From Symsagittifera roscoffensis (lineage: Eukaryota > Xenacoelomorpha > Acoela > Convolutidae), in NCBI RefSeq assembly GCF_963678635.1, contig NC_087071.1, positions 17,979,613-18,043,612 of the forward strand: a stretch of DNA of 64,000 nucleotides, written 5' to 3'. Made by a program: the position numbers and the translations under genes. Shown piece after piece: positions 20,347-31,690 of this stretch (position 1 is the stretch's first letter; each line of letters opens with the position of its first letter). The notes under the pieces were generated by a model that saw nothing but the letters and a program-made list of their open reading frames with translations, was not told where the DNA came from and made no database searches.

Positions 20347-20975
20347 TTAGTCACCTCTGCAACACAATAGATTTATAGCTAGTAGGAAATATCAGACTTA
20401 GGTCATTTATCAAACTAAACCACGATTTTATCCCAAATGAAAGTTACTATTCCCTTTTGTAATTGAAGAAATACACAAATTTGTATATTTGAAAAAAAAA
20501 CAGATTTAAAAATTTTAAGTAAGGATTGCATATTTATGCTAATGAACAATTCAACCATTTTTCCGAAAATGTCATTTAGATGGATAGTTGTACTTTGATT
20601 TAGATGGATTTAATCGGATGCAAAATGTAGAAAAATTAGGTTGAAAGAATTGACATTGGAAAATTTTTAATGTTTTCGAATTATTTCGAATACGTAAAGA
20701 ATTAAGCAACTACAAAGCACAAGCGATTGATTCTAATCAATTTATCTTGATTTTTTAAATTTTAAAAATAAATATTTTCAAGAAATTTATTTTCATATCG
20801 GTCTCATTTTCAAATTATTCTTAATTCGTACTTGTCATTGCAAGTGTTGTATAAGGAACTCAATATTTACTGACTAAACAAAAAACAAAAATAAATATAA
20901 AATTAAGACAATTGGTTGATCAAAAGCTGAACTTTTTATTTATAAATTCTTGAAAAAAAAGTTTTTTGTTTGAAG
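20347..20975. other. AT-rich stretch, nothing recognised
   Basis: No coding signal or repeat border that I can support. Confidence 0.4.
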
Positions 20976-21022
20976 TTCTCAATTTTGTTTCTGATATTGT
21001 CATGAACCTTGTAATCATTGAG
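20976..21022 (+). CDS. Gene C, candidate internal exon
   Basis: Between GTTTGAAG| and donor CATTGAG|GTAACTAAC. Frame: L-N-F-V-S-D-I-V-M-N-L-V-I-I-E ending on a codon boundary, in phase with the exon at 21222. The acceptor is weak (A-run before it). Confidence 0.35.
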
Positions 21023-21221
21023 GTAACTAACTATTCGAGAAAAAAATTAAACTGTTGCTGTTTCACAAACAAATTTCTTGAGCTTCTTTTAGCTATAAAA
21101 ATACGACGGATTTTGTGGCTTGTTTACTTGAACTTGAAAAAGCGTAAACTCGTTCAAAAAGTCTTTTTTAATTGCACGTAAAAACAGAGCAAGCGATTTG
21201 AAATTTTTAGTTTTATTTCAG

Positions 21222-21284
21222 AATTCGCTCAGTGAAGTTACCCTCCGTCGCTGTTCCTCCGAAAAAAATCCTCTTGTTCCATGA
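21222..21284 (+). CDS. Gene C, candidate terminal exon
   Basis: Strong acceptor TTTTTAGTTTTATTTCAG| then N-S-L-S-E-V-T-L-R-R-C-S-S-E-K-N-P-L-V-P and TGA at 21282-21284. Codon-like composition in an otherwise AT-rich region, and GC-richer than its flanks. The 199-base intron to 20976-21022 keeps phase zero. Confidence 0.4.
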   Translation, partial: NSLSEVTLRRCSSEKNPLVP

Positions 21285-21762
21285 AATGAAAAGATTGTAT
21301 TTTAATGTAGAACATTGATTTTTTTGTTGAAGAAATGCGTTTTTTTACTTCCAGATTTTTTTTGCATGTTCAATGAGAAGAAGCGAGCTGATATTTGTAT
21401 CATAATAAGAGACACATGATTAAATTGTTTAAGAATCAAACAGAAACTTTCAGACAATTTCAATTTTCCATAGATCATTTAAGCCAAAAAGCAATTTTTT
21501 CCTAAATATAAGTTTGCTAAGAAGGATCATATTTTGAGCAAAAAAGAACAAAAAGTATATTTAGTTTCATTCTATTAAAAAACCAAATTGTATCTGTAGT
21601 TTTGAAGCAGAACAATTTTCCATTGACAATTTTGCATGAATTATTTCTAGCAGTCTGAATTCAAATATTTGTCATTTTTTAAACTGTTTTGTCTAAATTA
21701 GGGACAATGTGTATGATATCAGAGCGCTAACTGAAAACTACGACTCAGAAAGCAGTCAGTCG

Positions 21763-21822
21763 TTAGAGTAGTTTTTTTCTCGGACAATGACCCAGGAGTG
21801 AAACAGATAAGTCTAAAATGAT
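21763..21822 (-). pseudogene. Diverged copy of the 28575-28667 terminal exon
   Basis: After acceptor CCGTTTTTACCACAG| the minus strand reads I-I-L-D-L-S-V-S-L-L-G-H-C-P-R-K-K-L-L then stop. It aligns with the L-L-L-D-K-S-A-S-F-L-D-Y-Y-P-T-K-N of the 28.6-kb copy. Sequence on the acceptor side (to about 21970) is also related. Premature stop relative to the other copy. Confidence 0.35.
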
Positions 21823-22565
21823 CTGTGGTAAAAACGGCAAAAAAAGATGTAAAATTTTGAAGAAACCCCCTTTCTGCTAGGTTAAAACTAACGGTTAATG
21901 ATCCGATCAAATCCTTAAAATGGAGAAAACTAACTATGATCTCTACTTCGTTTTTTATGCGCGGAAATTTTTGAAAAATTTGAAAAATTTTGCTAATATT
22001 TCTAAACAAAACTACTAAGAAAAAAGGGGAGGTATTATAAACGACGCCCATTTTGTTGATTAATCGGTGAGTTTTTTCTGTCTTATTTTGTAATAGTTTA
22101 AAATAGACAAAATAATGAACTTTACAAATGGAATAGATTTATAAAGTAATTACTATTTGAGAATTACTGTTTTTATTTCAACACAACAAATAACCTGCGT
22201 GGCAAATTGCACAAGAAAAAAATTTTAGATGATGTTTTTCTTGTTGAATTGATTACGATATTCTTTTTTAGAATCTATGCCAACAAAATTTTTTTTCTAA
22301 TATAGGGAGAAAAATATGATTTTTTCATATTGTGGTCATGTGGTGCAGAAACCCACATAATGCTTGCCATAATTAAAAATAAATGAGTCAAATTCACCCA
22401 TGCTGCATGCTTCAAACTAAGTTTCTGATGATTTTGAAAACTTTATTTCGACAAATTCTGATGTGTCTAACATTAGAAATCCAGCACATATAGCAACAAT
22501 AGATTTTTGATATTGCAATTTCACCCCAACTGCGGAGTCAAGAACCAACCACACCACTCTGCACC

Positions 22566-22787
22566 GTGAAACAGAAAAGCAACCCTAATAACCACTTTTT
22601 CTCGCATTCTGATTTAATGTTTGAGGGCCTGCGAGGGTCTCTTTTAGCAATCAAACGAGATCCGACAAAAAAACGAAACAACCATTTGTGCAAAAAAAGT
22701 AACCAAACTAAGCTACGACAGAGCAGACAACTACAAGAGATACAAAAATTTGAAGACAACCAAATGTTTGTTGTTTGCTGTTCCTGA
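22566..22787 (+). CDS. Possible basic 73-codon ORF or exon
   Basis: The region is less AT-rich than its surroundings. The plus frame reads M-F-E-G-L-R-G-S-L-L-A-I-K-R-D-P-T-K-K-R then Lys/Gln-rich sequence to TGA. No known domain. The opposite strand is also open for 97 codons. Without a clear splice border I cannot choose a strand with confidence. Confidence 0.25.
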   Translation: MKQKSNPNNHFFSHSDLMFEGLRGSLLAIKRDPTKKRNNHLCKKSNQTKLRQSRQLQEIQKFEDNQMFVVCCS

Positions 22788-23153
22788 TGGCATCGTGCGC
22801 TCATGCGTACTAAAAATATCTTGAGAAACACTACTACGCTCGCGGTGAAACTTGCCTTTGTCGAACCAGATAGAACTTCTAGACCTAGTTTTATGATAAA
22901 ACCTTACATTTTGGCACTAAAACATTGCCCTCAACGAGGATGTCCATGGCATTAATTGTCAATCATGCGATTTTAAAAAATCAGTAAAATTGTATTACAA
23001 CTACTGAGATTATGACAATTTTGATCAGAGTTCTGGATGATGTAATAACCAACTAAAAGATGACAATTTAAGACTTGTGAAACAAGAGTCGTGGATAAAA
23101 TTTTCATCCCTAGTTCTTCATTAGGGCACTTTTAACATATTTTGTTCTTGCAG

Positions 23154-23218
23154 GTCGAATCAACGTATCAACGCTATCGAATTTTTGTGATGACAACATA
23201 GAATGTGTATTCTTATGA
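23154..23218 (+). CDS. Candidate terminal exon
   Basis: One of the best acceptors in the window (CATATTTTGTTCTTGCAG|). In the second phase it reads R-I-N-V-S-T-L-S-N-F-C-D-D-N-I-E-C-V-F-L and TGA; the other two phases stop sooner. The upstream exon was not identified. It may belong with 22566-22787, but no donor pairing was convincing. Confidence 0.35.
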
Positions 23219-24997
23219 TGAATCAATTTGAAAGATTTTTCAACATTTTTTTTCCAGAAAACTCAAATTTAGCCTAATCAACTACATCTTCATAACAAGT
23301 TTTCTCATTTTCTCATTTTCTCTTTTCTTAATAGGATTCGAATTAGCCAATTTGATAAAACAAAGTACCTTCTGATCAAATCCGGGGATTTTTAGTTTCG
23401 ATATTTTTCCCGCCCAAATTTGAAGTGATTTGTTTGTTTGAAAAGTTAAAATAGAAAAGGACGTAAAAAAGAACTGGCAGAATTTTTCAAAATATTGGAG
23501 GCAGCTTTTTTTAGTGCGCAACCCTCTTTCACAAAAGAGAATTTTTAGCGTGACTACAAATAATTTGAAAAGCGATACATTTTCATTTTTTTCCGAACAT
23601 AAATTACGGCAAGGAATTATGAAAAAGTTTTTTTTTTCGCCGTTTGACTGGAGATAAATTGTGATACCTTATCAAAGCTGTTTCAGCCGTAAACTAAGTT
23701 CAAAAAACACAATTGAAAACACTTGTATCATTTTATTTTAGATAAAAATTGGTTTGATAGAAATTGATGTTTAGACTAAATTAGACAATTTGAGAGCGCA
23801 ATTTTCACATTTTAATGTAAAACAATTCAATTCCGCTCAATTTTCAACAATGTTTTAGATATAAAATTTAGCAGATTTTTTTTTTTTACAAATTACTTAA
23901 TTGCTTCTTTTGAACAAAAATGTGCAAAAAATGGTCAAAAAAACTCATTATTTTTTTTTCTTTTTTTCAGAGTTTTTTTTTCAGTATAGTCGGAAAATTC
24001 TCTGATACTTAGAGAGCAACCCTTTTTTTTGTACTTTCAATTATTTTGCCTCCGCTACGAACCCAAATGAAGTTTTCCTGGGTTGAAGTTGCATTGCAAT
24101 TCAGAAATGTATCATTGTTTTTGCATTGTTTTGAAATGTTTCAGTGATTTACAAGTACAAATGCATAGATTTACTCTGTTTTAGTTAAGTTCAATCTCTT
24201 AACCTTAAATATAAAAAACCCTGATGTGACATCAATTTTTCATCGATGTGACATCTATTTTTCGAATGTTTAGATACATTGATGTGAGATCGACGAAACA
24301 TCTATGTCACTTCCAAGTTTGAATTAAATTTCAGTTTTTACGAAGTTTTTTCAAAATTTTGTTGGGTGTCATTACAAACGATTGAAATAGTTTTGCACTA
24401 TAAAAATTGTTAGAAACTACATAAACAAGCGAATTTTTTGCAAAAAAGTGAATAAGCATTTTTACAGAAATAGTCGCGGAAGTAGCAGTGCATGAGCAAT
24501 TGAGTTTGTCTGGAAAATTTTAGTTTTTTTTTGAATTGCAAAACTTTTTTTTCCAAATTTGCATCCCCCACCGCTGAAAACAAAACTAGTCCGCTAAAAA
24601 GCCAGTTGTTTTCGTATAAAAAAAGTAAAAAACCTTGACCCTCTCCCCTAAAGGTGTGAAGAAACTAAGACGGTTCACTCGGTGAGTAGAGCAGATCCTG
24701 GGTATTTCACTGTATCTTATTTTAACTTATTCGAAGGTGAATGGCACTTTTCTTGCTAGTTATTGAAAGTGATCGTTAAATAAAAAAATAATTTGAATAA
24801 TTTTTGAAGAAACAATTGTTGTTTTTTCGTTCTGGAACTTTTTTGCTGTGTTACTGATTTTGTTTTTGTTTTTGTTCTTGGAGAGGGTCAAAAATTGTAG
24901 AAAAGGGGAAAATTGAAAAAAATTATGCATCACTCCGCAAATAAAAATCAGCTAAAAAACCTAAAAACTCAATTTTTTTCGCAAAAGTAGAAAAGTT
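23219..24997. other. AT-rich intergenic stretch
   Basis: Contains long A/T runs. At 24215-24310 there are several copies of 'gatgtgaca(t)c' in both orientations ('catcgatgtgacatc', 'gatgtgagatcgacg'). No gene called. Confidence 0.4.
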
Positions 24998-25114
24998 TCA
25001 GTCGGCCAGTGGGTGGTTTGACACCTGTAGGTGACGCCCGAAGTGTGACTCCTGAAGCTCTTGAGAGTTCGGGTCGAAGAATTTATCGAGGGAAGAAGTG
25101 ATTGGCTGTAGTTC
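24998..25114 (-). CDS. Gene D, terminal exon
   Basis: Acceptor CAGTTTCAAAG| (25115) or, eight bases earlier, GATTCTCAG|. The frame reads E-L-Q-P-I-T-S-S-L-D-K-F-F-D-P-N-S-Q and ends ...V-S-N-H-P-L-A-D with TGA at 24998-25000. Charged, non-repetitive composition marks it as coding. Upstream on the minus strand a consensus donor GAAAAC|GTAAGTATG at 25195 is preceded by K-N-S-D-E-N, which joins in phase zero if the nearer acceptor is used. Family unknown. Confidence 0.5.
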   Translation of the reverse strand, partial: ELQPITSSLDKFFDPNSQELQESHFGRHLQVSNHPLAD

Positions 25115-25194
25115 CTTTGAAACTGAGAATCATCAAAAAATTTCAAAAAAAAACATTTTTCGCAAAAATTCCATTTGAGAATGTTCATACTTAC

Positions 25195-25224
25195 GTTTTC
25201 ATCCGAATTTTTTTTTGATGTTTT
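25195..25224 (-). CDS. Gene D, candidate short upstream exon
   Basis: Minus strand ending K-T-S-K-K-N-S-D-E-N at donor GAAAAC|GTAAGT, in phase zero with the terminal exon. The donor is excellent, but the acceptor (GACATTAG) has no pyrimidine tract, so the 5' border is uncertain. Confidence 0.3.
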
Positions 25225-27411
25225 CTAATGTCTTATAATGTTTTCTATCTGTCCTTAATGTCCATTGAACTATCAATCATCGATATACTTTTAAAAAATT
25301 TTCCTTTGAGAAAGTTTTTGAAATCTTCAATCATGAAATTAAGAATTTTTTGAATTTTTTATACAAAAAACTGATGATTGCTACCTCATTTTTATATTCA
25401 TTGGCGCTTAATTTGCCGGAAACAAATATTTCATCTGTTGCCCAAAATTGTTTTGAGACTGATGTTCATCCGAAAATTTTAAAGTTTTCTACTCTGGGTT
25501 TTATTCTGATGACTAATAGTTTTGCGCACATTTTCATTTATTGTTTATAATTTCACTATAAGTTTCATTTTATAATTTTTTTGATTTTGTTTCAATCATA
25601 ATGAACCTAATTTTTTTATTTTTTTGAAAAACTTTGTTTTAAAACCAGGGGTTCTGGAGAATTTTTTAATTTTTTTGTTCAGAAAATATTATTTTAATCT
25701 TCAATAAGAAGGCCAAAAATTATCTTCAATAAGAAGGCCGATATAAATTTAACCGAAATCTTTTAAGCTTTTCTCAAAGATATGGAAGATTGGTGGACTT
25801 GAGAAAACGAAAACTGTATGATAAGCATTTTTGTTAACCCGGGAAAACAGGGATGATACGTCAATGCGATTTGCATCCACGTTTCATGGCTGAATAAGAA
25901 AATTCACATCCATGTTTCAGTCAAGATTCATGGATAAAACATCAATTGAATTTTCATCTATGTTTCATGGATCAATTATAGAACTGATATCCATGTTGCA
26001 GTCATGATTCATCGATTAAACATCATTGTAATTTGCATCCATTTTTCATAGATGAATCATAGATGAACAACGTTAAAATGGCACTGTAACATGAAAGATA
26101 CATGGATGCAAAAAATGAAAGATCTTTGATACTTTTCTGAATTGAAAAGCAACTTTAACCCGGGTTGTGCTACTTCATTCCAAACCTAGTTAGCACAGTT
26201 TTCTCGATTATTTAATAAATTTGCTAAAAATGATGTTAAGACATTTGAGTTTTTGTTATTCTAATAAAAATGCTCTGATACTGTTATTCTAATGAAAATG
26301 CAAGTTAATCAAAACAGTAAGAAACGTTCACGTAATTCAGTAGAAACTTCTGCGTAACAGGTTCGAGATTTCCGACTTATGCATAGATCGTGTGAATGCC
26401 CTAACAAGAAACATTATAGTCGAACTCGAAGTCGAAAAAAAATCTCACTTCGGTTAATATTTTAAGTCGAAACGAACACAATCACAAAGTGAAAAAAAAC
26501 CATTAGAAAGTCAAATTTCGAATCATGAAGAGCCCAAGTCCGAAACACAAAGTCGAACTCGAAGTCGAAACATAACCGAAAAGTATGTCGAAAGATGTCT
26601 CAAACAACGAGTCGAAATATGTTTAAAAAAAAAGGCAATTAAGGAGCTTCATAAAAACACATTCAAAAACACTTTTTTTCCTTACATTAATTTTTTTGTC
26701 TCGTTACTGATCAGTTAAAGTGTGTGCATATAATAGGAACGAAGTGTTCATTGACTGTGACGTTGCTTTTTGATAAACGAGAATCACTCAAAAGTAGCTA
26801 ACACCATAGCTACAAAGTAGGCGTTTAGCTAGTGATCCAGTATAGATCTGACATCTTTGACAAGTTCTAGATAAATTATCGGTTTTTAATGCTACTTCAA
26901 CATTACATAAGGTAATTTTTCACATATGGTTAGCGCCTTTCTCCTTTTTCCCAATTGTTCGTAATGGAAATTTTAGTTTTTTTCCCGTCTATTCTTTGTT
27001 TTTTCTATTCGTCGCATTTCTTGCTCAAAACTAATAAAAAATTTAATAAAATTTTTCAAATTTTTCTTTTTTTTATAGACAATTTTATCAACAAAATTTT
27101 TTCCTTAAAATATATAATTTGGTTGGAATAACCAGCACTCAAACGAGGTAAATTTTAAAGTTAAGCTTTTTCTTGTACTTTTTTGAAAGTTTCACTCAAG
27201 TTTCAGTTTGCGTTTTTTCTTGATTTTAAAACAATAAATGCTTTCATTGAAAACTCAGCTGACAGTTTTCCAAATAAGCCATCGAGTTTTTTTATTACAA
27301 TCGCTTATAGTTGTGAATCTTCTTCGTATATGTGAGCAAACAATGCGTGTTCAAATGCATTTGGCGGAAAATAACTAGAAAATACGATGCCAGGACTACT
27401 ATGCTTGTTTT
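25225..27411. other. Intergenic with degenerate short repeats
   Basis: 25855-26110 repeats 'catccatgtttcatggat'-type words about eight times at roughly 40-90 base spacing, in both orientations. 26405-26625 is rich in 'gtcgaa' ('gtcgaactcgaagtcgaaa' occurs twice). No gene recognised. Confidence 0.5.
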
Positions 27412-27838
27412 ATTGTTCCGACTTTCGATACGATATATTTGTGCTCGGGTGGGTTTTTTTTTCTTCAGACAAATTTCGACTTTTTAACTAGCCATTTTTG
27501 ACGGAAATTTTTTATATCATTCAAAAGGTATTGTTGTCCTGAGCTTAAATTTGAAAAAATATTTCACCTGTGATCATTTTTCGTAAAGTTATGAGGGTTT
27601 AAAGATTGCCATTTTGACCAATTTGGGACAATTAACGCGCGATATCATCCGCGCTATTAACGCGTAAGCGGATTTAATACGTCTTATAAATCGTTCCAAA
27701 TTGGTTGAACGAAGCTTATTTGCCATAATTGATTTGTTACTAGAAGCGAAATCTATTCTTTTGTACTTTATATGGCGTGTGGGGGGGGGGGGATGATTTT
27801 TATAAAAAAATTTCAAATTTTTGAAAAAAAAAATTCGT
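27412..27838. repeat. Helitron-like copy lacking its right end
   Basis: Starts 'gttccgactttcgatacg' and carries the central 'ttaacgcgcgatatcatccg' block and 'atggcgtgtgggggggggg'. It stops in 'aaaattcgttttatt', where the next copy begins. Confidence 0.6.
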
Positions 27839-27840
27839 TT

Positions 27841-28386
27841 TATTGTTCCGACTTTCGATACGAAAGTAACGGAATATTTGTGCTCGGGGTGGGTTTTTTT
27901 TTTTCTTCAGACAAATTTCGACTTTTTAACTAGCCATTTTTGACGGAACTTTTTATATCATTCAGAAGGTATTGTTGTCCTGAGCTTAAATTTGAAAAGA
28001 TAATTCACCTGTGATCGTTTTTCGTAAAGTTATGAGGGTTTAAAGATTGCCATTTTGGCCATTTTGACCAATTTGGGACAATTAACGCGCGATATAATTC
28101 GCGCTATTAACGCGTAAGCGGAGGTTTAATTCGTCTTATATATCGTTCCAAATTGAATGAACGAAGCTTATTTGCCATAATTGATGTGTTACAAGGAACG
28201 AAAACTATCTTTTTATACTTTTTATGAGGTGTGGGGGGACGATTTTCATAAAAAATTTCAAATTTTAGAAAAAAAAATTTTCGTTTTATTTTTTTTCATT
28301 TAATTTTTTAATGTTATTACTGCTGCTCCATAAACCTTAAAAGGCAGTCGGAACATTCAGGGCTTCGCCCTGGTACGAGCAGTCTT
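27841..28386. repeat. Helitron-like copy, full length
   Basis: Starts 'attgttccgactttcgatac' and ends 'aaggcagtcggaacattcag', then 'ggcttcgccctg' and 'gtacgagcagtcttg'. It gives the clearest view of both ends: 5' TTCCGAC matched by GTCGGAA near the 3' end, followed by a perfect CAGGGC/GCCCTG hairpin. Confidence 0.65.
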
Positions 28387-28574
28387 GTTCTTGATTTATG
28401 TTCAAACTTTCAGGATTTGAAGATAAACCAAGTACCAGTATTCTAACCATTGCAGTATAGTCAATTGGGTAAAAACACAATTTTGACTGCAAATCACAAT
28501 AGCTAGAAGTAGAAAACCAATTATTTATCGTTTCTTTTGAAATTTTTGCCTAAACTTAATTAAAACCAGTAGAA

Positions 28575-28667
28575 TCAAAACCACAGTCGAAAAAAGTTGT
28601 CACTAGAACGATTTTTTGTCGGATAGTAATCCAAGAATGAAGCAGACTTGTCGAGAAGCAACTCATT
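28575..28667 (-). CDS. Gene E, candidate terminal exon
   Basis: Strong acceptor TTTTTTGTTTCAACTTTTAG| then N-E-L-L-L-D-K-S-A-S-F-L-D-Y-Y-P-T-K-N-R and on to W-F and TGA. A diverged, stop-broken relative lies at 21763-21822, with similarity extending about 150 bases towards the upstream exon in both. Upstream frame L-K-N-K-V-E-T-E-N-M-F (around 28800) resembles I-K-N-E-V-E in the other copy. Function unknown. Confidence 0.4.
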   Translation of the reverse strand, partial: NELLLDKSASFLDYYPTKNRSSDNFFRLWF

Positions 28668-28829
28668 CTAAAAGTTGAAACAAAAAAAAAATTTAAAAAA
28701 TATTAAATTGAAGATTCCCTTGTAGACGGGCGCAATTATCGTTACGATTAAGATTACTGAAAGTCGATCCGTTCAAAATCGTAAAAAGTAAAAACATGTT
28801 CTCGGTCTCTACTTTGTTTTTAAGCATGG

Positions 28830-30103
28830 CATGTTTCCTTAAACTAACCGTCTGTCTTACAATACTGATTTAGTGGTAAGTTTTGGCGGCAACGTTTTAC
28901 TTTTTGGCCGTCTCACACACTAAATTAATCAAAGTAATCGACCTCATATGTAGGTTTAAGTGTGTGTTTATTTGTATTATGTATGATTTTTAAAAAATCA
29001 CAATTAAAAAAGAAAAACACTTTTAGTACAATTGTTTTGTACTTACTGTTGTCAGCAACGTTTCTTGCTACAATTCGACTTCAAATTGCCTGTCAAACAG
29101 AACCAAAATGAAATTTCTTTGAGTTTCTTGTTGATAAAAAGATTGCAAAAGTCTTATCGATACTAAGCCAACAGAAACTTTTCTCATTCGGGGTATTTTG
29201 ATGCAGTAAAATTGATCGGAATATTCCTGAAATTCAAGGTTTTGTTCTAGTGATGTCGCAAGTTTTGCCCTCCCACTTTAGTTTAGGTTACTTTTCGTCA
29301 CACAGTTACTGCAAATCCCCAAATAAGGTTTTGAGAAGATATGGTGATTAAATATGACATATTCCAAAGAGCACAAACGTTGCAACATTAGATAAGGATG
29401 TTGCAATTCTTATCTTCAGTTCATTCTTGGGGAGCTTTTAAAAAAACGTTCGCTTTAGTAGATCTAGAGCACGAAGTTGCATAACTTAGTTGTATTGCTA
29501 AGATTTTTATCGATTTAAGACTAATAAGTGTTTCCATATATCTAGAACCACTATTTGTATCGCTAGAATTCATATCATCGTAATACAAATGTATGTTGCC
29601 ATATATAATCCAAGAGCTTGCAATATAAAAGGTACAAAAAATGAAAAACTTTCCGCTTGATTTACCGACTTTTGAAAAAAAAAACGGTACTCGTTGAGAG
29701 CCGATGATTTGCTGTGTAAAAGGATATTTTTCAAATCTCTGGATGACTCAGTCGAAAAAAAATCGAATTATAAACTAAATGAAAACTTAAAATTATCCGA
29801 GAAATAAAATTTTTTTGAAAGATGTTGTTGAAATTGTAACTAAAAGAATGCTTTTATAGAAATCGTTTGGAATCCGATTAAAAACTGAGAAGTGCTTGAC
29901 ATCTAACTGCCGCTCTAACTGATTTCGCTCATATTTATGCATATTGCACAGGTGGAAACAAGTGCAATATTTGAAAATTTGATGATTATTGTCATCCGGC
30001 ATGGATTGATAAAACCCCACACAAAACTTATAATGTATTTATACATTATTTATGTTTCGATACTATGTAACGTTAATATGATTTGATCGATTGATCTTGA
30101 CAG
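28830..30103. other. Intergenic, ambiguous short frames only
   Basis: Both strands are open around 29790-30050 with coding-like words, including an acceptor-like ...CATATTGCACAG on the plus strand. I could not establish a strand or a partner exon. Confidence 0.3.
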
Positions 30104-30254
30104 TGAGGACAAGGACGGCGGCTAAATCGAACTACGGTTCAGAAAGAGAAGAAACGTTACCATTAATTAGTTGTTTTAACTCCTCTCTCTCAAGATCACC
30201 ATCATCAATCCATACGGATTCAGGAATTAGCTAACCATGCATTGAGGTATGACA
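30104..30254 (+). repeat. 5' LTR of copy A
   Basis: Begins TGAGGACAAGGACGGCGGCT and ends ATTGAGGTATGACA (TG...CA). Matches 34786-34934. Unusually short for a Gypsy LTR. Confidence 0.8.
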
Positions 30255-30692
30255 TGGCGCAACCAGCAGGATTTTCGAAGAACCCGCTAAACATAAACCC
30301 ATTTTGGGAAAGAGCATCAGCCGAACCACCATTGGAGTGCACCAAATGGGTGGCAAAATTGGAGATGGCAATATTCGCGAAAGACCGCATCGAAATCCGG
30401 AACTTACTACGAGCAAAACCACCACTATTAGAACCATCCGAACCATATACGAACCATATACGAGGTCGAGATAGTAGGCAAAACGGAAGCGCAGAAAATG
30501 AATCGGGACGTGCGTAACCAAGAAAAACGAATGTGCTGGGAAAACCACGTGATTAAAGCGCGCGAAAAAGGAGTCCTGTGTAACTCATTCAGATGGGACG
30601 AAGCGGGCACAAAAGTGCGTAGCTACCTTTTTCTGTGTCTCGGCGCCGAAGAACAATTTCATGCAGACCTAGTGGAACTGGTCACGGGCTGA
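30254..30692 (+). pseudogene. gag of copy A, frameshifted
   Basis: Starts M-A-Q-P-A-G-F-S-K-N-P-L-N-I at the LTR/primer-site junction. It has an amphipathic segment with W-V-A-K-L-E-M-A-I-F-A-K-D-R. A frame break near 30440-30500 shifts into N-R-D-V-R-N-Q-E-K-R-M-C-W-E-N and V-R-S-Y-L-F-L-C-L-G-A-E-E-Q. Capsid-like arrangement; remnants continue to about 30910 with stops. Confidence 0.65.
30255..30270 (+). promoter_or_regulatory. Primer-binding site of copy A
   Basis: TGGCGCAACCAGCAGG follows the LTR end directly, with the TGG complementary to a tRNA 3' CCA. The donor tRNA was not assigned. The LTR's last A plus TG here form the ATG of gag. Confidence 0.6.
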
Positions 30693-31016
30693 CTGCGGCG
30701 ACCGAGAAGCTGAGTGGGTAAGAGTAATGTTTACCGCCCACATGAACAAAGAAAAGACTGCAGAAGAATTGCTGGCACAAACACGTAGCCCACAAGATGC
30801 GTATGAATACGCGAAGCGACGAGAAAAGGGAATAGAACACAGTCGTACTATAAAAACAAACAGTTAGGAGGACAAGCAACGACCACAAAACAAGAGCCGG
30901 TACGTTAAGTAAATACACGTGGCAGATACAACCAACAAAACAATCAAATAAAATGAGAGGTCGGGGCGGTTTGCGCGGCCGACCGTGTGCACGTGGAACA
31001 CAAATCACAAGGGGCC

Positions 31017-31044
31017 AACAACAACAACAACAACAACAACAGCG
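31017..31044 (+). repeat. (CAA)n run encoding poly-Gln in gag
   Basis: Nine consecutive CAA units between the Arg/Gly-rich stretch and the zinc knuckle of copy A. Confidence 0.85.
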
Positions 31045-31062
31045 AAACACAAGTTCAAGACA

Positions 31063-31190
31063 ATGCTATAAGTGTGGGAACCAATACGGTACCAATCATC
31101 TACAACCATGTCCAGCAAAGGACAAAATCTGCTCAAAATGAGCAAAACGCGGACACTTCGCAAAAGTTTGTCGCTCCACAAACGTAAAAT
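31063..31190 (+). pseudogene. Nucleocapsid zinc knuckles of copy A
   Basis: C-Y-K-C-G-N-Q-Y-G-T-N-H-L-Q-P-C, then (after a TGA at the position of a Cys) A-K-R-G-H-F-A-K-V-C. This is a pair of CCHC-like knuckles. The in-frame TGA at 31139-31141 breaks the second one. Confidence 0.65.
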
Positions 31191-31424
31191 ACTTGGGAAA
31201 CACAAACGAAAAATAACAAGACGAAACTGAAATAGAAAGCACGGAAACAGACAATGACCCCGTCAATGATTTCATCACAAACATGCTGATTTCACCACAA
31301 GAATGGTTGGGAAGAGTATCAGATAGACAAAATTTCCGTAATGACAATCGCAGAATCATTCGAAATAAAAACACAAAAACACTATCGGAAGACAATCTAA
31401 TTAAATATATTGTTAAATTAAAGA

Positions 31425-31690
31425 CGAACACAAAGGGACTATTCGCTATTGCTGAGTCGGGCAGCACAGTGTCTGTTCTCAACGAAAAAACCGCACAACG
31501 AAGACAACAAAGCAATCAAATTGCAGTTCTTAAAAATATCCTACCGGAGGACACATCCAGGAATTTAGCATGCTATATCGGCGAACCAATGCATCCGAAA
31601 GGAAGACTGATAATCACAATTGAGTCGGGAGGACGGAAATTACAAACAGCTCCATTCATTATCGTATGGGCAATTGAACACTTCAAATAG
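31425..31690 (+). pseudogene. Aspartic protease of copy A fused to an RNase H remnant
   Basis: The frame reads L-F-A-I-A-E-S-G-S-T-V-S-V-L-N-E-K, with E in place of the catalytic D of D-[ST]-G. It ends A-P-F-I-I-V-W-A-I-E-H-F-K, where protease sequence (A-P-F-I-V-V in copy B) jumps directly to A-I-E-H-F, a motif that lies before Y-[LI]-Y-G-K-x-F in the RNase H of copy B. The whole reverse transcriptase is deleted at this join. Confidence 0.65.

Noticed and set aside
24640-24700. Possible 29-base microexon with donor CTCG|GTGAGT
   Set aside because: No neighbouring exon with matching phase found; too short to support alone.
29793-30020. 75-codon minus-strand ORF with coding-like words
   Set aside because: The plus strand is equally open and has an acceptor-like site; strand and exon borders cannot be decided, so not called.
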